Source: Seriola aureovittata (lineage: Eukaryota > Chordata > Actinopteri > Carangiformes > Carangidae). From it: a DNA stretch of 64,000 bases. A program made the position numbers and the translations under genes. Below, piece after piece: positions 1 to 12,262 of the stretch; the first letter of the stretch is position 1, and each line of letters begins with the position of its first letter. The DNA lies in the NCBI RefSeq assembly GCF_021018895.1, contig NC_079386.1, positions 4,135,835 through 4,199,834 on the forward strand, written 5' to 3'. The notes under the pieces are model-generated. The model ran no database searches and was not told where the DNA came from. It saw only the letters and a list, made by a program, of their open reading frames with translations.

Positions 1-2030
1 GGATCCTTTCACTGCTAACCACATGTTAGCATACCCTGGAAAAGATGGGTGCAGTTCATGCAAAAGATAAAGGCAGTCTTGGTGTTTACGTGTGATGACG
101 CAAAGCCAAATGAGGGGCAGAAGAGTTCGGTCTAACAGGCTCTGCTGCACAGAAAAACGCCACCAGCGTTTACTACTGATTGCAAGAGGAAGGACTGTCT
201 TCAGGTTACAGGTGAACGTGATACATCATCATCAACGGCGAGGTAACATCGGTTTCGGTTTGTACGGGAACGTGCCCTTCCTAATGGGGAGGTGGGGAGT
301 GTAGGGTGATATGTTTAGACCTGTGAAACAGCAGCTGCCTTTGTGCTGGAATAATTTAGGTTAAAGAGCTCACTGCTGGGTGCTAAAGAGATAATACGTC
401 CCACACCTGAAACATCAGCCAGTCCTGAAAAAACATCTCAGGCCAAGGGTTCTCTCAGGTCTACGTTTGTGGCACCTAAGGGAGACGAAGTTTGAGGTGA
501 GAGATGAGGAGCAGACATGACAAAGTAGCTTGACGTGTCTGTCTCATTTCTCTATTATTGATACTCCACTATTCTCTTCAAGAAATTCCAGCAGCAAGGA
601 GCTCTTAAATAGGCAGCCAATATGGTAATGCAAATATTTCAAATCAGGCTCTCACTTGAGGCTACAAAGAACATCTTCATTAATTCATTGCAGTGGCTGC
701 TTTTGGACAGGGGTGGGGTTGGGGTGGGGTGGGGGTGTTACTCAGATATGAAAAAAGGGGGCTGAGATTACATTACTTTCAACTATTTGAGAGAAGAAGA
801 AGAAAAAGAAAAAAAACCTCATCCAAGATTCAGATGTACTTGCGAGCTCTGCTGAATGAATTCATGACCCAATCTTGGTGGAATACAGTAGAGTACGTGG
901 CACGGATCCAGGCTTTTCCAACAGCCAAGTCTTTCAACTCTTTCTCAATTAGAAAGACCAAAGGCAAGTTGTTAAAAGCCGCATAGAGCTTTTTGAACTC
1001 AACTGGTGCCACAGTTGACAGTTTTGTGCTTTTTTTCCTCTGCAGCCGACAGCGCGACAAGAGACGCACTAACTCTGACATCCTCCAAAATAAATGTCCT
1101 GCCAGGCTGACTAATATTAGTCCCCAACCTAGACGCGGATATCCTACCGCCACGGCCACACAGTAGGAAAGGCGTAACTTGATCGGATCAATAGGCCATA
1201 CTGTATCCTCTCCTCCCTCCTCCTCTTTTTCTCTGTCTGCCGCCCTCTCGCTTTCCCTCACAAATCCATCCAAGCAATCACTCAGAGACGAGGAGAGGGC
1301 CTTCAGTCCCGTCTCTCCATCTTCGGCTCTTCCACCATTCCTCTGGCTGCTTAATCAAAAGAGAACAGCGATAGAAGGGTAGGAGAAAGAGCAGGCCAGG
1401 CATGTCTTCCCTCATCATAGCCCCCACGGCTAAAATGGAGGAGATGAGGAGGAGAAAGAGGAAATCTTTCCTTTTCCTTTTTCTTTTCTTTTCCTTTTTT
1501 TTCTTTCTTTGCAAGTGAAAGTGTCTGTCTTCTATATGGCTCCCCTAAGCTCCTTTAACCTCTCTTCTCTCCCACTTTGTGGGCGGATGGTGGACAAATG
1601 GACGGGAAGATGGATGAGGGCCAGGCGGCGAGCGGCAGAAGAGTGAGTTAATGAGGCAGATTGCTCTCTTTGCCGTCGTGCGAGGGATTACAGGAAGATT
1701 ACCCACTCTTGGAGTCTCTGTGGCGGTAAACCGGAGGGGCGCGGCGTGGCAAGGGAGGGGCGTGGGGGGGAGGGAATGATGTGAGCGCCCCGCGTTTTTG
1801 ATAGAGGTGAGATAGAAGACAGTGCCTCGGCTTTCTGTCAGGGGAAAAATGACAGCTGCTCAAAACACTGACCTGCGAGCAGATAGAGTTTCTGACTGAT
1901 GCCTCGTATCTGACAGCTGCTTCGAGGGCCGCACTTGGCCTGAATATACCCATCATGAGACTGAATATCTTATTACTCACATGAGATCTATCTCCTTAAT
2001 CAAGTTTAGTCTCTGACATTAACTCTAATA
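1..2030. other. No gene seen; unique sequence with a pyrimidine/purine-biased patch
   Basis: No open frame here has the length or composition of a vertebrate exon. The stretch 1200-1350 is pyrimidine-rich and 1375-1515 runs from purine-rich into a T/C tract (1465-1515), so the frames on both strands there are low-complexity. About 1640-1800 is GC- and CpG-richer than its surroundings. I see no transposon ends. Some of this may be conserved regulatory DNA, but sequence alone cannot show that. Confidence 0.5.
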
Positions 2031-3200
2031 AACTAGGTCTGCAGACCCCCCCACCCCCCGCAGAAATTGCACTTGGTGGACACTTGCTATAAGTCCCAAT
2101 ATGCATTTGAAAAGGTGTTGTTTTTGTGCAGCATTTAAATGGCACGCTGATCTGGTGTTGACCCAGAATGATGGCATTTGAGTTGAAAAGCCTCAGATTT
2201 TGTATGCAGGAAAAGTTGTTGGAAGCTTCATGTCAGAGGGATGAGTGAAAACAAAGAGAAGCACATGACCCCAAATCCACTTTTTTTTTTTTTTTGCACT
2301 CACTGAATAACAACCACTGAAAAGGTCTGGAGACATTATTCAAATTGCAGGGGAATTTGCAACTATTATAAGTCATCTCAACCCACAAAGGCAATGTTAA
2401 GCACCCTTCATGAAGTACACTGAATGCTCCGAGAACAAAAGTGGAATCATGTATGGGCCCATTCTCTGCCAGCAGTGTCTGCTCTGTGTGCGTTATTATA
2501 AAGGAGCGGAGCTATTGAGGTACTGCCAAAAGCCATTGTCAGAGCTGGAGTTGTTAGACTGAGGTGATGGTGGAGTCACTTTTGTGAGATTTGCTCTTTG
2601 TCAATTGGGAATTAACAGCTGGATGCCAAGCTGTTCTTGGGAGAAGCAATGTATCGGATGCCTGTAATGCTTTGGCTGAATGATGAAGTTGAAATAGCCT
2701 TTGGAAAATAGATTTTTGACCCAGCGACGAGGTCCTTTAACGCAGCTTCTTATGAGAAGCCCGCACTTGTCTGGCTCTAGAAATCAACCAGGAAATGAAT
2801 CACACCACCTTCCCTGATTCCTGGCACCTGTGCTTCATTTGCATTAAGAGGACAGCAGGGCTCAATAAGCACTACCACTTCCTGTGTGTGATTCAGCCAA
2901 TCATCCTTAAAGAATTGTATTTTCTTAGCCATGAATCAGGTCAGTCAGTCAGAGCAGGGATAGTCACTCCATTACAGTGAGCAGTGTGTGAAAATCTCCT
3001 CTTCAGCGAATACATTCAAATTAAATGCCGGACTAATAGCGCTAATTGTTCTAATTACAGCCATTTCCCTATAAGTAAAGGTCTTCTCACGTGGCCACAC
3101 AGTCCTACAGGAGGGATGGAGAAGTGGTTTTAGAGAAGAAAAATAAAAAAGGATCACCATGCAAATAATGTGGAAAAAATAACATGGTGTCATGTTTATA
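2031..3200. other. Gene-less complex sequence, possible conserved non-coding element
   Basis: No coding signal is visible. Apart from a T tract at 2281-2295 the block is free of simple repeats and transposon motifs. It includes a run of homeodomain-type motifs around 3030-3060 (ctaatagcgctaattgttct, then aattacag). That composition is typical of conserved enhancers near developmental genes, but this is inference. Confidence 0.25.
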
Positions 3201-3478
3201 AAAGTTCACACGGCTTCAGTTTATAATGCGGAATGGGTCAGTTTCCCCACTGGCGTTTACAGGGACTCTCCTCTCTGTGGTGTCTGCTTTCACCCTCTCT
3301 CTGGTCGCGTCCTTCCCCATCCGTCTCTGCCTCTGTGCGGCTGGACTAGACAGCATGTGCTCGCTTTAATTAGGCTACTGGAAGCGCAACTAAACCCATA
3401 ACCCGACTTATGTGTCTCATAATCAGGGTTGGGATCTACTGTGATTTGTACTACTACCACTACTGGGTCGGGGATTTT

Positions 3479-3517
3479 GTGTGTGTGTGTGTGTGTGTGT
3501 GCGTGTGTGTGTGTGTG

Positions 3518-3582
<65 letters not shown>
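3479..3582. repeat. (GT)n microsatellite, about 104 bp
   Basis: An almost pure GT dinucleotide array, interrupted twice by GC. It generates the poly-Cys/Val frames on the plus strand, which are therefore not genes. Alternating purine-pyrimidine tracts of this length can adopt Z-DNA and are usually length-polymorphic. Confidence 0.97.
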
Positions 3583-3586
<4 letters not shown>

Positions 3587-4989
3587 ACACCGTTACGCAC
3601 CCCAGTGGGCGTTTGGCGACACGGTGGCGCAGGAGTCACATGCAGTCGCAGTGTAGTCGGCTTAGTGTAGAGAACCCCAAAAAGGCTCCCCGTATCCTAC
3701 ACAACGTGGGGGATCACGTTTACTTGAGGGGGGGGGGGCAGTTAGGAGATCGCATTAACCCCCACAGAGAGTCAGATCGCAGCCATTCTACCTTTCAGCG
3801 GCCAATTATAATGCAGCTGTTCAGTAAAGAAAGTATACCCCCCGGTGGCCTAATTCCCCGTGACATAAAGATTTAATTTGGCATTTTATGAGAGAAATTC
3901 GTGGTAAATAATGATATTAAAATGACAACAAACCCACTCTATGATGCGAAAAATGTGCGAATCGACTCCAGAAATTGTTTCATTCCAGGGATTTGGAGAG
4001 AAGGACAAGTAGACTGTGCGTCCAAGTAAGCAGGCTATGAAAATTAGGCTACGCGTATAATCTCACTCACTACGATCCAGCTTCACGTTTCATCCTACAA
4101 CGAAACCTCGGGTCTCACTAGAGTCGGAACCTGTAAGAATAAAATCCTTCTCAAGTCGTCTGGACATTGCGTAAACACATCCACAGCTCCGAGAAGCACA
4201 AGAACTGACTTTCTCTTTTCACCGAGCACAGTCACATTTTTTTTTTTTTTTTTTTTTTTTTGTGGTGCTGAATTCCCACACTCCGCCACAGCTGTCACGC
4301 GTGGTTTCAAAACATGTATGTCCATCATTGATTCCCACTCCTCACCCCCCACCACCCTCCACCCCCCACCCCTCTCTCTCACAGATTCAACGTGTCTGCT
4401 CCCAGAGCCGCAGAAAACAAACAGCAGACCTAAAAAAAAAAAAAAAAATCCACTCGCCTCCCAAATCTCCTCCAAATATTGACCCATTACGCATCGTTTG
4501 CTGCTGGCTCCTTATCCACACAACAAAGCCGGCAATTGCTCATTACTGGGCTATGTTTCTGTATCTTTTTATTTTTTTTATTTTTTTTACCCATCACCTG
4601 TCATCATTTCTGAGCTGTCAGAATGATGACAGGTGATGAGAGCCTTTGCAGAGAGGGACAAATCCTCAAACCAGAGAGAAGAAAAAAGCACACAGACGCA
4701 TATTGTCACCGGAGCAAAGAAGAGAAAAGTCCTTACTTGTGTTTTGCGGCAATCCCTCCGATACTATTCTCCAGACTTGAAGAGGTTTGTAAAAAAAAAT
4801 CCCTGGATATAGCCTGGGTGCAGTTTCCGCTTCTGTGTTTCTTTTTGTTTTTTAATTTTTTTTTATCCAGAGCGTTGAGCAGAACAGAAAGCAGGTTTCC
4901 TCCCCCCCTCTCTCCTTTAAGACAGATGTGAACAGTCCTGGCCGAGTCGCTCCACCTGCATCCCTGTTGTCAACCCAGCGAGAAGGGGG
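3583..4989. other. No gene seen; homopolymer-rich region upstream of candidate exon
   Basis: Contains a G8 run near 3729, a T tract of about 24 at 4238-4261, an A17 tract at about 4432-4448 and further T tracts at 4567-4590 and 4850-4864. Several short frames cross these tracts and are not credible genes. If the candidate first exon at 4990-5342 is real, part of this region would hold its promoter. I see no convincing TATA box. Confidence 0.4.
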
Positions 4990-5342
4990 AAAATGCAGCT
5001 TCAGAGTCTTCTCTTCAAATTAAAACCCCCTCCGCTGATATGTAACCGCCTGGGCTTTTATTGTGAAAGTTCCGCCGCCCTGGCTCTGGTGGATGCTTCT
5101 GACTGCTTCTCGGGGCTTTGACGCATCTTCCACCTGCATCCACTAGAAGAAGAAGAGAAAAAAAAAACGGAGACACAGCGGCATCAGCAGCAGTGGCAGC
5201 GGCACCGCACTGAGGAGGCCGCTCGCAGAGATACGCCCCGCTCCGGCTGGAGAGGGCTACTTCACCCTGGACGAAGGGAGAAGGGAGGGCGGTGCTGGCT
5301 GCTTTGCTGCCCATGGAGTCGCTCCTAATGGGCAGTAACGAT
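4990..5342 (+). other. Candidate 5' exon (5' UTR plus start codon)
   Basis: GC content and CpG frequency rise sharply relative to the flanks, for example at 5068-5125 and 5200-5265. The segment ends in a plausible splice donor, gtaaga at 5343. In the frame of the ATG at 5313 there is an upstream stop (TGA, 5211-5213) and no other in-frame ATG between, as expected for a leader with a genuine start. A short upstream ORF could start near 5090. The matching 3' exons are not recognisable in the window, so the intron would be more than 58 kb, or the call is wrong. Confidence 0.35.
5313..5342 (+). CDS. Candidate first coding segment (10 codons), gene not recognised
   Basis: The ATG at 5313 opens MESLLMGSND and is followed directly by gtaaga, a donor-like hexamer. 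The start context has G at +4 but C at -3, so it is only moderate. Ten residues are too few to assign a family, and I do not recognise them. An overlapping 99-aa minus-strand frame covers the same GC-rich patch and is probably a shadow. Transcript evidence joining 5342 to a downstream acceptor would settle it. Confidence 0.25.
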
Positions 5343-6774
5343 GTAAGAAATGTAAAGAAAGGGTGGTGAAGGAAGATGGAAGTGGGGCTATGCGTAATTA
5401 TTAAAACATAACATAACCCAGAGAACTTAAGATGAACCAGTGAGTGATTTTAAGAAGAACCAATTAAAATTAAAGAAAGACATGAATTCAAAGGGGAAAA
5501 AACCATACTATACTCCCTTAAGATATAAGAACAACATACTGAGCACATATTTTAAAAAATAACTGTGAAGGATGGTCACAGCGTCCTCTAATAATGGCAT
5601 TAAAGATGACAGCCAAGCCCATTGTTTGTTAGTTCTGGACCTAATTATATAAACTACATTGTCTGAGTCAAAGTAGAGCAATCACTAATGAGTCAATGAG
5701 CCTTTTTTTTTTTTTTTTTTTAGCTATAACTATCAAGTGCACTGCTGCTATTATGTGCTAATGACTGCCCATATCCTCAAACATTTCAACAGGCAATTAT
5801 GTAAACAGAACACTGGGTCCATGAGCTCCATTTGATCATCATGATAAAGGGAGAAAAACAGCTCAAAAAGAGGTCATGTTTTCTTCCACAGAAGATGTAA
5901 TCCTCATCAGTTAGACACATAAATTTCCCAAGATTTATGATAACTTGAAAAGGTGAGCAAACAATGTGATACGGACCAACCTTTTTCCAACACATGGCCC
6001 ACATCTGACCGCATAACAATATGGAGTCCAAATGATGCCTTCTCAGAGCACTTTTTATTGTAATGATACTGAATGTAAATTCAGGACTGAAATGAAAGCA
6101 GGAGAAACATATAGGAAATTCAATTTCAAGTTCAAATTTGCTCTCCTTTTTATTCCCTTCCTGTTGCTAACCAGCTATCCATTTTAATTTTCCAGTTTTT
6201 GCCATGGATGTGATCTTTTAGCGCGTAATCAGATCTAACATGTAAGTGTACTATGTGGTCTGGCTGCCGACAACATAAACATCTCTATTATTGGCTTATC
6301 ACAGTGACAGGCCTTAATACTAGTAGAAAAAAAAAACAATGGAAGGAGTTTTCAAACATTTTTATTGTTTTTCTTTTTATTTATCTAAAAGGGAGAATGC
6401 AATTTATCATAGTTCCAATACAAAGCATGAAACTGATGTGTTGCACAGAGAGTTTATACAGTATCTATATCTAATTTTCCAACTCTTTTCCTTAGTTGGG
6501 CTTTTACATGTACAGTTTTCATTGTCATAAAACCACAGTACTCTACAGATATGAAAATAGAGTATAATACTATATTGAAATGCACTGATTGTGATGCATA
6601 ATCTAAGAAGAGACAGACAAACAATTGACAATATGATACAATAAGCTAGAAATACAAAGATGTACAGTGTAAAAAGGAGACAACAATGGGCACAATGAGC
6701 AGACAATACAATATGATACAATTACCTAGAAATGGGTTTATTTATATGATCATTTAGTTTCAAAACATTAAAAA
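5343..6774. other. No gene seen; AT-rich sequence
   Basis: AT-rich, with a T20 tract at about 5701-5720 and no open frame with exon features. It lies immediately 3' of the candidate donor and would be the start of the first intron if that exon is real. Confidence 0.5.
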
Positions 6775-6884
6775 ACATGACTAATTTTATCACAAAAAAA
6801 CTATTTTGCGAATGATTCGTCAGCCCACTTGCAATACCTTTGTGTCCCACCAGCAGGTTGCTGCCCACAGGTTGGGAACTGCTG
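6775..6884 (-). mobile_element. hAT-type transposon end (remnant)
   Basis: Read on the minus strand from 6884, the sequence begins CAGCAGTTCCCAACCTGTGG, which matches the typical terminal inverted repeat of vertebrate hAT elements and their MITEs. I could not find the partner terminal repeat or an 8-bp target duplication to the left, so the other end is lost or too diverged. The inner boundary is approximate. Confidence 0.4.
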
Positions 6885-9800
6885 GTGTACATAGCCAAAG
6901 AGGAAAGAGTGTTGAGTTGTGGTGGACTTAAGTAGGCCTCCATAGGGGCTTATATCTCCAAGCTCCTGAATTTATTCTATAGAGAAAAGGAATGGAATAA
7001 GAATAAGTCGATTCACATGCTGCTATATTCTCATGAGCCATTTAAGAGTCAAGATAGAGTTTCTAATGAAAAGGTATCACAGTCTGCGCTATGTAGTCAA
7101 ATATCACATGCATACAAAGGTATGCTATAGTTAAAAGGCGTCACTGTGTGTTCAAGTGGAACCAGAATAATTTGCTGTGATAAATCTGAATATCCACAGC
7201 TTTATAGTCTGTTTTTTGCATGCCAGCTGGATTCAACTCTGGCTTATTTTTAAAGAGCACTGCCAGTTTTATTCTTCCACTTAGTTAAATGCATTATGTC
7301 TGCATCCTGAGTTTAAAACAGCCCCTAATCAATAGCTTAAATGAAAACCAGCAGGGCTCAGAACCACACTTTAATAATTTTAAACACTTTAATAACCACT
7401 GTTGTCACATTTTTTTTTCCCCAACAAGTGGGATCAGCCTCGACTAGCCGAGCCATTCCCTTTCTGCTGAAACATCACCCGTTACTCTAAAGACTGTCCC
7501 ATCGCTATTGCTCCTGGCAAAAACAAGGTGTCACCTGCACAAATGGGAACATCAGAGTAGGGAGGGAGGGGGGTTGCATTTGAGTCAGGGAGACCATTTG
7601 AAACTGAAACTGCATTTCTCTGCTGCTCTCACTTTCCCTTCATTTCGTCTTCTCGTCGTGGAAACACTGGGCTGACAGAGTTCCCCATTAGTGGCCTTCC
7701 GCGGTCTCACCGAGGCCTGCTGCTCTGTCTGGCCTCAGCAACCTGCTCAGTCTGCTCATCATGTCCCACATCATGTCAGCGAATTGCCACAGTGAAAGTC
7801 TTCATTTCAGCCTGTTCCATTCATTTACAACATTTACCTTCTTTGGTCAGAGCAGCATTGTCTTTCATATAAGTTCACTAATTATCACATTTATGTAAAA
7901 ACACACATGTTAAACATTTCAAATCAACCAAAAAAGGCTAGTTCACACTCAATCATAAACCACTGGAAAACCATTGAACACATATGCACAATTGACACAT
8001 ACATCAATACCGTGTCTTTGGAGTACTTTTACAGTGTATCTCATCCATCTGCTTTAAAGGTCTGTCTACGTCAGAGGCGAGCGGTGTGCCAGCGGAGAAA
8101 TCACAGTCCTAGTCAATGAACCTGGAGGGGGTCTATCAATCACTGGCTTATTGAGCAGCATGCTGCAAGAGGAGCCTGTCAGAAGAATATTGGCACCTCT
8201 CAGACTTAATTTCTCAGGCCAAAAAATATCAGATTAAAAACAGTATTGGTGGAGAGGTAGGTGGCCCCCACAAAGTTGGGTCACAAGTTTTGCCTGCGTA
8301 CAGTATGTGTGGCAGAAGAGGCTGCGAGAGAATCATTCGGAAGTGGTCAGTGTTTTTACTCCCACTTTTTATATGTTGTGATTTCAATTGTTCCTGTTTT
8401 TTGCATCTTTTAGATGTTTTTGAGTCCTGGATTCACATTCTGCAAGGAAATGAATCTGCTATCTGCCATTTAAAATGTGTTATTCATTTGTACAGTCTTT
8501 GGTTTTTGTCATATCTGGACTATTTCACATGCTGTATGGTCCAGTGTAGCTAATACGAATTTGCATAAGCTTCAGATACCTCAACATGGAGCTTTGTCTG
8601 ACCTTGAACTGTTCGTTTAGACAAGAAGTTGAGAGAATACATGATGGTTGAGGAGAAGCCGGTTTGTGGTTTTCTCACCTAATACAACCAAACAGACCCA
8701 TGACTATGAATACAGTAGCCCTTTTACAACCCACAACTGACACGTTAAAGAAAGCTGCTCAGTAGGATGATTGTTAATTGGAATAATCTACCAGTCTTTA
8801 TCAGAAAAGCCCTGAGTAAAATTACTTAAAAAAAAAAAAAAAAAACAGCTCCACCAATTTCTAGTTTGGGATTTTTTGTTTTATTTATTGTGGTTATTAT
8901 ATTACAGTATATATGTATAAACCAATTATTTGCACCCTTGTGAACAACTTTGTTGCAACCCAGGAAGAGTGGCTGTCATACTAGTGACAGCAAGTGTGGA
9001 TTCAAATGAATAAATAAATAATGTCTTTGCAAAGGCTTACAGAGCAAAAGACTGCTTCATTGGGTTGTATCACAAGTTGTCAGTAAATTCAAAGGACATC
9101 TCAGTGGATGCTTGAAATGTGTTTTCATTATTTACTTAATATAATAGTTTCTAACCTGGGGACCCTCTATAAAATAAATAAAACTGAGAGGTTTTTATGT
9201 GATATACTTGATAGTTTTACCTATTTTAAGAATATTCACAATAATTCAAATTAAACAATCTCATAGTGGAGTGGGACGTCTGTCTTTTGGTAAAACATCT
9301 AAAAAAAATCACAGGCCTTTGCAGCTTGGGACTGAAGAACAAGAGTAGACAACGTGCAAGGGGGCACCTGCCAAACCAGCACAGGTTGTTCTAATGCATT
9401 GATGTCAGTATGTAGAATTGCAGGTTTTGTTTACACGGATCCCCTTCTCACAAATATATCTGATACATAGAAGTCTAAGTTGTGATCTGACGGCGCTCTT
9501 ATGTAGATGACATTTGTCGGCGGTGCCGCGGCTTCCACAAAACTGCAGGTCTCTGCAGTCATTGTTAGATGTGCACTTCAATCAAATGTGAGTCAATGCT
9601 GTTTGGTGAAACAAGAGTTTCCATTCAAAGGCGACATCTAAAAATAAATGAAAATATCTCACAGTAGACAGATGTCAACTGAGTGTAGAACACACCAAAT
9701 ATCATCAAATAACCGCCAGCCTGTTATCATGATCTGATTTGAATCCAATAGAGATTTCATGGCTTTTAAATATCAGTATAACTCATTCCAGTCGTATGTC

Positions 9801-9900
9801 TTCCAGCTCCCTTGATTTAATATTCCCTACATATAAAGCTGGTTGATATGATAAGCTTTCACTCATGAGTAATTCATTTCATTGTTGGAGGACCCTGTGA
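6885..9900. other. No gene seen; complex gene-less sequence
   Basis: Contains only short frames with no exon features. 7430-7860 and 8090-8240 are complex and lack simple repeats or transposon ends, so they are candidates for conserved non-coding DNA. An A17 tract lies at about 8829-8845. Around 9143 a phrase similar to a hAT end appears but has no partner. Confidence 0.4.
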
Positions 9901-10060
9901 GGTTGTTGTTTTTTTGCTCTTTCTCTCCATTGCGCTAATTAAAACTAATTGAATTGAATTGATGGTACCGAGCTCCCGAATCACAGTGCTACCATCTCAG
10001 TCCTGCTCATCCCTGAAATGAGACAAATCAAGTGTGCCGTGTAATCAGACATGAAAAAAA
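9900..10060. promoter_or_regulatory. Possible enhancer-like block with clustered homeodomain motifs
   Basis: Within about 40 bases (9931-9966) there is a cluster of homeodomain core sites: gctaattaaaactaattg followed by two aattga repeats. The block has no simple repeat structure beyond that and no coding signal. Such clusters are common in conserved developmental enhancers, but AT-rich DNA yields them by chance too. Confidence 0.2.
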
Positions 10061-11865
10061 AAGTCAACACACCAAAGAAGCCATCTCCCTTGTTTGTTGT
10101 TATTGTTGTGAGCGCATTATCACATTTCCATCAAATTCACCAATAATAACCCGGCATAAAAGAGCAAAGGGAGAGTCGTTTGAACACAAGTAAATGTGGT
10201 CGTCTTAGATGTGACAGTGGTTTGTTATACTCATAAAAAGTTTCCTGGCTTGAACTCAACACTGTGAGACTTGTGTGGGAAAAGTCAACTTTATAACAAG
10301 GTGACGCTTTCATGTCGAAATACAATGCTCTGTGGGGCTCCAAGACAGTTACAGTGTGCAGCGTACATAAACCACAGTCACACGATGTAAAATGACACCA
10401 GGTTTAGTTGACATAATGTTTTACATAGAATTCCTGTTTGTGCTGTTCCTGAAAATAAAAGGTCAAGTGTTAAAACATTTTGCTAAATTTGACAGACAGG
10501 TGATGCAAGTGGCAAAGTACAGGTTAAGTTGAAGTTAGGTTGTGGGCTTTATTCGGTGACATTTGATTTTTAATTTCTTCTTTCTATTCGTCTCTTATTT
10601 TGAAAAATCTGTAAGATATTTTCTCTTATTTCCTCTATATCAGAAAAAGTTTTTGTGTTTCTTTCCAAAAAAAAAGTGTCATTTGAAATCATGCATCTGC
10701 ATTCTGTTGTCACAGGTTGCCATGGCAGACATTTTATGTTTGAGTCATTTCCTGTTTTATTTTGTAGTTTCCTTGTGTGTCTCTTGATGTTTTGACCTCC
10801 TGTCTTTGACCTGTTTCCCTCCTTGTTGATTGTCTGCCCCGCCCTAATGTGTTTCACCTGTGTTACCTGTTGATCTCCCCAGTGTATTTCACGCTTCAGC
10901 TTGCTGCTTTAGTTCCTTGTGTTACCTTAAACTTAAACTCTAATCTGTTGTGTAATGAAGATGAATATTTTCCCTGCATCATCTTGTCTGTGGACAAGAC
11001 AGTGAGGAAAGCCCTGCAGCATGCAGGTGTGTCTATAGTTTCCTTTGTCACATGGTGAAAGAAAGCATTTTTGATTCTTCACAATAAACCACATTCACAG
11101 GATGTAATGAAGCTCTTCTACAGTCATTAAGTAGAGAGGGTCATCTCGAGCTTATGGCAGCTGAGTCTTAAGAACAATCTATAGCACAGCACGTCTATGT
11201 CAGGTTAGAACCTTTACTGAATGAGCTCACAGGCTTACGGGATGCAGTGATGCTCAACATGACAGGATTCAGGGAATGAGCGCCCACAGATCAATGTATA
11301 CTTACTGTAAAGTGAAAGTGGCTGTTATGGCAAAAAACCTAAAAGCCTGCTTTCAGATCATTAACTAGCGAGGCAAGGCGTGTGTGTGGGCGACAGAGAC
11401 ATAACACATGTCATGGTAATTGATCTATTTCCATTGTGTGTAGGATGGCTGTTGATTAATGGTCACCAAGTGATGGAGAAAAGGCAGAGATGAGGTTTGA
11501 CACCATGGAGAGAAATGGCAGTTGAATATTTCGTTTAAAGTGTTGTGTTGTTGCCCTGTGAGGAAAATCTGGAGACTGTCGTCCTATGAAAAATGACAGC
11601 ATCAGTTGTTTTATGTTATGTTCGAGCCCTCTAGCGACCATGTGAATCTTGACTGTTGTCCATCCAGAGTGAAGGAGAAAATAATGTTATAGGGCTACAA
11701 AGTTTAGATGGATGGGTCAACACATATTGACAGCTGTTTGCTTCCTGTTTCATACCAATATGCAACGTTAATTTCTTTTAACCATGATTGTTCCCCAACC
11801 TTACCCAATGACGACAAAGATCTCCTAACCTTCAGGTTCCTATGATTAATATTTTGTTTACTGTT
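10061..11865. other. No gene seen
   Basis: AT-rich sequence with short T and A tracts (10570-10680). I see no gene, transposon end or array. The frames on both strands at 10563-10857 lie over the T-rich patch and are not supported. Confidence 0.5.
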
Positions 11866-12175
11866 TAGATTAGATTAGATTAGATTAACTTTATTTATCC
11901 CACACCTGGGAAATTTATTTACCACAGCAGAAAAATAAACATCTATAGAATAAACATCTTTGGAATATATACAACAAAAATATACCAAATATACACTAAT
12001 AAATACAATATACACAATACACACGATATGTACATGAAAAAGTACAAGTTTGCACATGGTCAGGAAGAGCAGGAGTTGTAGAGTCTGACCGCTGCTGGAA
12101 TGAAGGACCTGCGGAACCTCTCCTTCTTACAGCGAGGATGTAAAAGTCTGTTGTTGTTTTATGTTTTCCCATATA
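11866..12175 (-). mobile_element. LINE 3' end with the end of ORF2 (minus strand)
   Basis: On the minus strand, about 12150-12065 encodes RCKKERFRRSFIPAAVRLYN followed by NSCSS and a stop. This is the pattern seen at the C-terminus of fish LINE reverse transcriptase proteins (Rex1/L2-like group). It continues into an AT-rich 3' UTR and ends in a short pentanucleotide tail (TCTAA)n at 11866-11887, preceded by the conserved 'gggataaataaagtt' motif. The rest of the element is absent, as expected from 5' truncation during reverse transcription. The family name is inference. Confidence 0.7.
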
Positions 12176-12187
12176 AAAAGTGAAAAT

Positions 12188-12262
12188 AGAGATAGATAGA
12201 TAGCTCGATAGATAGATAGATAGATAGATACTTTATTTATCCCCAAGGGGAAATTCAGAAAT
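12188..12262 (-). mobile_element. Second LINE-type 3' tail with (TATC)n end
   Basis: On the minus strand the sequence reads gaatttccccttggggataa, then ataaagta, then a (TATC)n tail covering about 12188-12230. It is the same 3' motif as its neighbour at 11866-12175, in the same orientation but with a different tail unit, so it is a separate insertion. The insertion is extremely short. The (ATT)n run at 12268-12305 borders it. Confidence 0.6.

Noticed and set aside
830..1273. 147-aa minus-strand frame
   Set aside because: No domain, low-complexity Glu/Arg pieces from a pyrimidine-rich tract, and no splice or start context.
5015..5314. 99-aa minus-strand frame over the candidate first exon
   Set aside because: GC-rich DNA keeps minus-strand frames open. 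There is no domain, and the plus strand has the start and donor logic.
9143..9360. hAT-like phrase 'tagtttctaacctgggga'
   Set aside because: Only one end is visible and the match to a hAT terminus is weak. No duplication or partner was found.
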